From: CAVQFO01 sp963711725
GTDB taxonomy: Bacteria; Pseudomonadota; Gammaproteobacteria; Nitrococcales; Aquisalimonadaceae
Length of the DNA: 7,757 nt
Direction: 5' to 3'
Assembly: GCA_963711725.1 (NCBI GenBank)
Contig: CAVQFO010000006.1
Coordinates: forward strand, 1 to 7,757
Shown: positions 5,043 to 7,757 of the stretch, one piece after another
Numbering within the stretch: the stretch's first letter is position 1
Layout: each line of letters begins with the position of its first letter
Program-made: the position numbers and the translations under genes
Notes under the pieces: generated by a model
Databases searched by the model: none
Told to the model about the DNA's origin: nothing
What the model saw: only the letters and a program-made list of their open reading frames with translations

Positions 5043-6311
5043 TTATCCGTAGAAACCGCGTAGTTCGATCGCCTCCTTCACCCGCTCCGCGGCGATGAAG
5101 TAGGCGGCATCACGGTAAGAGAGCTTTTCGTTTTCGGCGCACCCGCGAACGGTCTCCCAGGCGTCGGCCAGCAGTTCCTCCAGGGTTTCCAGAACCCGTT
5201 CCCGGCTCCATCGCAGGCCTTGCTGGTTCTGGACCCATTCCAGGTAGGACACGGTCACGCCACCGGCGTTGGCGAGTATGTCCGGAACGGTGGGGATGCC
5301 GCGCTCCTTGAGCCGCTCATCGGCGCCGCAGGTTGTCGGGAGATTGGCGCCCTCGACAATCATCCGGGCGTTGATATCGTCCACGTTGTTCTCGTGGATC
5401 ATGCCTTCAACCGCAGCGGGGATAAGCACATCCACTTCCACCTTTGGCAGTTCATCGCCATCAATGCGCTCGGCTTCCACATCCAACTCACCGATCGGTG
5501 AATTAAGACCCCGGCGTTGGTGTTGATCCATCAGATCATCCACGTCCAGGCCGTCGCTGTTGTAGAGCGCGCCGTACTTATCGCTGAGCGCGACCACTTT
5601 CGCGCCTTTTTCGGCCATGAAAAGGGCCGTGTGGCTGCCCACGTTGCCGAACCCCTGGACCGCGATCCGCGCGCCGTCCAGATCGATGCCGTTCTCCTCC
5701 GCGGCCCACGCGGCGACGGTGGCGACACCGCGCCCGGTCGCCTCGGTGCGGCCATAGGAGCCACCCAGAGCAAGCGGTTTGCCGGTCACCACGCCGGGCG
5801 CGTCTCCCCCTTTCGTACGTGAATAGGCCTCGTAGATCCAGGCCATGACCTGACCGTTGGTCCCCATGTCCGGTGCCGGCACATCCATGCTCGGCCCCAT
5901 CAGGGGCGCCATCTTTTCCGTATACTGCTTGGTCAGCGCTTCGAGTTCGGGAAGATCCAGCTCGTCCGGGTCGCAGTCGATCCCACCCTTGGCGCCGCCC
6001 AGGGGAATGTTCACAACCGCTGTCTTGTAGGTCATCGCCGAGGCCAAGCCTCGAAAGTGGCCCAGACCGACCTGAGGATGGAACCGCAAGCCTCCCTTGA
6101 ATGGTCCGCGGCTATGGTTGTGCTGAACCCGGTAGCCCTGGAATACCCTTAGGCTGCCATCGTCCTCCCGGAGGGGCAGCTCGAACTTCACTTCCCTCAA
6201 GGGGGTTCTGAGCAGATAACTCATCTCCTCGCCGGCGTTTACCCGATTCAGGGCCGCACTGAGGAAATTCTCGTTGCATTCTTGGGGGTTATGGCCGTCG
6301 GGCGCTTGCAT
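5043..6311 (-). CDS. Glutamate dehydrogenase (Glu/Leu/Phe/Val dehydrogenase family), probably NAD-dependent
   Basis: The 422-residue product has the size of the small hexameric glutamate dehydrogenases such as RocG/GudB. It converts glutamate and water to 2-oxoglutarate and ammonia with reduction of NAD(P). The substrate domain shows GPFKGGLRFHP (K72), MTYKTAVVNIPLGGAKGG (K96 and catalytic K108) and VPAPDMGTNG (D148). The Rossmann fold has VQGFGNVGSH (glycines 220, 222, 225). The second beta-strand ends in ALSDKYGALYNSDGLDVDDL, resembling NAD-using enzymes, so a catabolic role is inferred. MIVEGANLPTT and PDILANAGGV are also family hallmarks. The ATG at 6311 has a near-perfect Shine-Dalgarno AAGGAGGG 4 nt upstream (6316-6323). 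An in-frame upstream start at 6374 would add 21 residues unlike the family. poxB follows after 57 bp and is probably cotranscribed. The protein looks complete and intact. The exact cofactor is not certain. Confidence 0.93.
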   Translation of the reverse strand: MQAPDGHNPQECNENFLSAALNRVNAGEEMSYLLRTPLREVKFELPLREDDGSLRVFQGYRVQHNHSRGPFKGGLRFHPQVGLGHFRGLASAMTYKTAVVNIPLGGAKGGIDCDPDELDLPELEALTKQYTEKMAPLMGPSMDVPAPDMGTNGQVMAWIYEAYSRTKGGDAPGVVTGKPLALGGSYGRTEATGRGVATVAAWAAEENGIDLDGARIAVQGFGNVGSHTALFMAEKGAKVVALSDKYGALYNSDGLDVDDLMDQHQRRGLNSPIGELDVEAERIDGDELPKVEVDVLIPAAVEGMIHENNVDDINARMIVEGANLPTTCGADERLKERGIPTVPDILANAGGVTVSYLEWVQNQQGLRWSRERVLETLEELLADAWETVRGCAENEKLSYRDAAYFIAAERVKEAIELRGFYG

Positions 6312-6370
6312 ACCGCCCTCCTTTGCCGTTGCCTCAGTCCTTCTAGTACCTAAGTGCGATCGGGAGGTAT

Positions 6371-6514
6371 TCAAGCGGGACCGGCGGCCCGGCGCTCACG
6401 GGAACCCGGGTGACGGCAGACGGGATAGGCCGGACAGATCCCGCCGCATTTGCAGACTTTGGGCTGATCCGCCTCGGTTCGACGTGGACGGCGTTTTTTC
6501 TGCTTCCCGGCCAT
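6371..6514 (-). CDS. Possible small cysteine-rich protein, 47 residues
   Basis: From ATG 6514 the ORF reads MAGKQKKRRPRRTEADQP, a strongly basic N-terminal half, then KVCKCGGICPAYPVCRHPGS and ends at a TGA (6371-6373). The four cysteines are spaced C-x-C-x3-C-x5-C, which could bind a metal ion, and the compact basic-plus-cysteine layout looks more like a protein than the overlapping frames do. Against it, no Shine-Dalgarno precedes the ATG, and a TTG at 6559 would be the only longer start. It would lie upstream of GDH on the same strand, with a 59-bp gap. I recognise no family and assign no function. Confidence 0.3.
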   Translation of the reverse strand: MAGKQKKRRPRRTEADQPKVCKCGGICPAYPVCRHPGSRERRAAGPA

Positions 6515-6563
6515 GGACTCATGCTGCGCGCGCGCTCGTGGGACTTCAAGCGCTACCAAGGCC

Positions 6564-6579
6564 CGGTTGAAATCAACCG
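6564..6579. promoter_or_regulatory. 16-bp dyad, candidate operator upstream of the aldo/keto reductase
   Basis: CGGTTGA (6564-6570) and TCAACCG (6573-6579) are perfect inverted half-sites around AA. The dyad ends 74 nt before the reductase ATG and overlaps the likely -35 region, a position typical of repressor or activator sites. The cognate regulator is not identified. Confidence 0.4.
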
Positions 6580-6601
6580 CCCCCCTCCCTACTCGTGTAA
6601 T
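6567..6601 (+). promoter_or_regulatory. Possible promoter of the aldo/keto reductase
   Basis: TGTAAT (6596-6601) matches 5 of 6 positions of the -10 box. At 17 nt spacing the -35 is TCAACC (6573-6578, 3 of 6); a better -35, TTGAAA (6567-6572), is 23 nt away, too far for usual sigma70 spacing. The gene may therefore need an activator, perhaps at the overlapping dyad. Transcription would begin near 6608. Confidence 0.3.
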
Positions 6602-6653
6602 ACGGCACGCGACGGCGGGCCACCCGTCTTACCCCTTCCCTTCAGGAGGAATC

Positions 6654-7679
6654 ATGCGATACCGCAACCTGGGCCGCACCGGCCTGAAAGTCTCGGAATT
6701 GTGCCTCGGCACCATGACCTTCGGCTCGAGCTTTCTCAATATTGCCGAAGTGGATCAATCCGAGGCGGAGAAGCTCGTCGCACGCGCCCTGGATTCCGGA
6801 GTGAATTTCTTCGATACCGCCGATGTGTATTCCCGGGGGGAGTCCGAGCAGATCCTCGGCCGGAGCCTTCACAATCTGGGCGTGGACCGAGATTCGGTGG
6901 TTATCGCCACCAAAGTCAGGGGCTCCATGAGCGATGCCGCTGCATCCGGCGAAGGAGACGTGAACAACGTCGGCCTGTCGCGCAAACACATCATCGCCGG
7001 CTGCGAAGCCAGCCTTCGGAGATTGGGCACGGACCACATCGACCTCTACCAGGTCCACGGCTGGGACGCCGCCACGCCCATGGAAGAGACACTGAAAGCC
7101 CTGGACGACTTGGTTCGCGATGGCAAAGTACGTTACGTGGGTTGTTCGAACTGGCCCGCCCGACACCTGGCCCGGGCTATCACCCTCACCGAAGAACACC
7201 GCATGGCCGGCTTCGTTTCGCTTCAGGCCTACTACGCACTGGCCGGCCGCGACCTGGAACACGAGCTGCAACCCCTGTGCCGTGAAAGGGGCCTGGGGAT
7301 CATGACCTGGTCGCCCCTGGCCGGCGGCTATCTCACCGGCAAGATTCGGCGGGACAAGAACGCACCGGAGAATTCCCGGCGGGCCGGGCTGGACTTCCCT
7401 CCGGTGGACGAACGCGTGTTCGACGCCATCGACGCCCTGGGGGCGGTGGCCGAGGAAACCGGCGCCTCCATCCCTCAGGTCGCCCTCGCCTGGCTCCTTA
7501 AACGGGACGCCGTCAGCTCCGTGATCATCGGGGCCAAGAAGATGAACCAGTTGGAAGACAACCTGGGCGCCGTGGATGTGGCCTTGAGCGACGAACAGAT
7601 GGCGCGGCTGTCCGCCACCACGGAACCGTCGAAACTTTACCCGGCATGGATGGTGGAGCGGCAGAACGCCAACAGGTGA
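6654..7679 (+). CDS. Aldo/keto reductase family oxidoreductase
   Basis: A complete 341-residue NADPH-type aldo/keto reductase with a TIM-barrel fold, expected in the cytoplasm. It reduces aldehydes or ketones; the natural substrate cannot be told. The catalytic tetrad is visible: D54 (NFFDTADVY), Y59, K87 (VVIATKVRG) and H135 (DLYQVHGWD). The N-terminus MRYRNLGRTGLKVSELCLGT and the GKVRYVGCSNWPA block are typical of the bacterial aryl-alcohol-dehydrogenase-like or YajO-like branch. SSVIIGAKKMNQLEDNL near residues 282-299 is the cofactor-binding end. The ATG at 6654 follows AGGAGGA (6644-6650), slightly close but strong. A longer in-frame start exists upstream, but its extra 47 residues do not look like the family. 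The gene is divergent from GDH and appears to be transcribed alone. No intrinsic terminator with a T-run is seen in the 78 bp that follow. Confidence 0.93.
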   Translation: MRYRNLGRTGLKVSELCLGTMTFGSSFLNIAEVDQSEAEKLVARALDSGVNFFDTADVYSRGESEQILGRSLHNLGVDRDSVVIATKVRGSMSDAAASGEGDVNNVGLSRKHIIAGCEASLRRLGTDHIDLYQVHGWDAATPMEETLKALDDLVRDGKVRYVGCSNWPARHLARAITLTEEHRMAGFVSLQAYYALAGRDLEHELQPLCRERGLGIMTWSPLAGGYLTGKIRRDKNAPENSRRAGLDFPPVDERVFDAIDALGAVAEETGASIPQVALAWLLKRDAVSSVIIGAKKMNQLEDNLGAVDVALSDEQMARLSATTEPSKLYPAWMVERQNANR

Positions 7680-7757
7680 GAGGGCTTGGGCGAGCGGTGC
7701 TTCCCGGCCTGGGCGCCCGGCCGATTGAGTCCACGTGGGTTCGAACCCCGATCGTCT

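Larger units (their letters stand above)
6312..6653. other. Divergent intergenic region between GDH and the aldo/keto reductase
   Basis: This 342-bp region separates two divergent genes and should hold both promoters. It carries the GDH ribosome-binding site at its left end, a doubtful cysteine-rich small ORF (6371-6514, minus strand), a 16-bp dyad at 6564-6579 and the AGGAGGA of the reductase (6644-6650). I could not find a GDH promoter with convincing -10 and -35 boxes. Confidence 0.7.

Noticed and set aside
6410..7285. Plus-strand ORF of 291 codons overlapping the reductase start
   Set aside because: Arg/Pro-rich out-of-frame translation across the aldo/keto reductase, which has an intact frame, strong ribosome-binding site and catalytic tetrad.
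7705..7723. CGGCC...GGCCG hairpin after the aldo/keto reductase
   Set aside because: Only five base pairs around a nine-base loop and no T-run, so it is not supported as a terminator.
7700..7757. tRNA-like end: GTGGGTTCGAACCCCGA resembles a T-arm
   Set aside because: The T-stem pairs only three bases plus a wobble. No matching acceptor 5' strand, D-arm or anticodon arm is seen upstream, and the reverse strand also fails. GGTTCGAACC is simply palindromic. Sequence beyond the window would be needed.

Overview
The window looks like ordinary chromosome from a high-GC gammaproteobacterium. The inference rests on GC-rich codon use, a FadJ-type beta-oxidation protein, a PoxB-like enzyme and an outer-membrane lipoprotein and beta-barrel; the genus cannot be told. 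No transposase, integrase, CRISPR array, rRNA gene or complete tRNA gene was found.

Layout. At the left edge is the 3' end of fadJ (+ strand), converging on a Crp/Fnr-type regulator gene (- strand). Next, on the - strand, come a predicted outer-membrane beta-barrel protein, an uncharacterised 384-residue lipoprotein, a PoxB-type thiamine-diphosphate enzyme and a Glu/Leu/Phe/Val-family glutamate dehydrogenase. Glutamate dehydrogenase and poxB lie 57 bp apart in one direction and probably form an operon (GDH first). To the right, divergently on the + strand, is a complete aldo/keto reductase. The 342-bp gap between GDH and the reductase holds a doubtful 47-codon ORF with four closely spaced cysteines, and a 16-bp dyad near the reductase start.

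How the genes fit together. FadJ (fatty-acid oxidation), GDH (glutamate to 2-oxoglutarate) and PoxB (pyruvate to acetate and CO2) suggest a catabolic neighbourhood, but only GDH-poxB is arranged as a likely transcription unit. The lipoprotein and beta-barrel are adjacent, yet a good intrinsic terminator sits between them, ending 13 nt before the barrel start codon.

The most striking feature is sequence integrity. Three genes in the first 1.3 kb carry four reading-frame breaks in total, while the five larger genes or ORFs further right are unbroken. This is best explained by low-quality sequence near a contig end, though real gene decay is possible. The other notable signals are non-coding: a perfect 16-bp inverted repeat built on two CCCTAGGG octamers, a hairpin between GDH and poxB, and a bulged inverted repeat upstream of the lipoprotein. 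I see no convincing undescribed multi-gene system.
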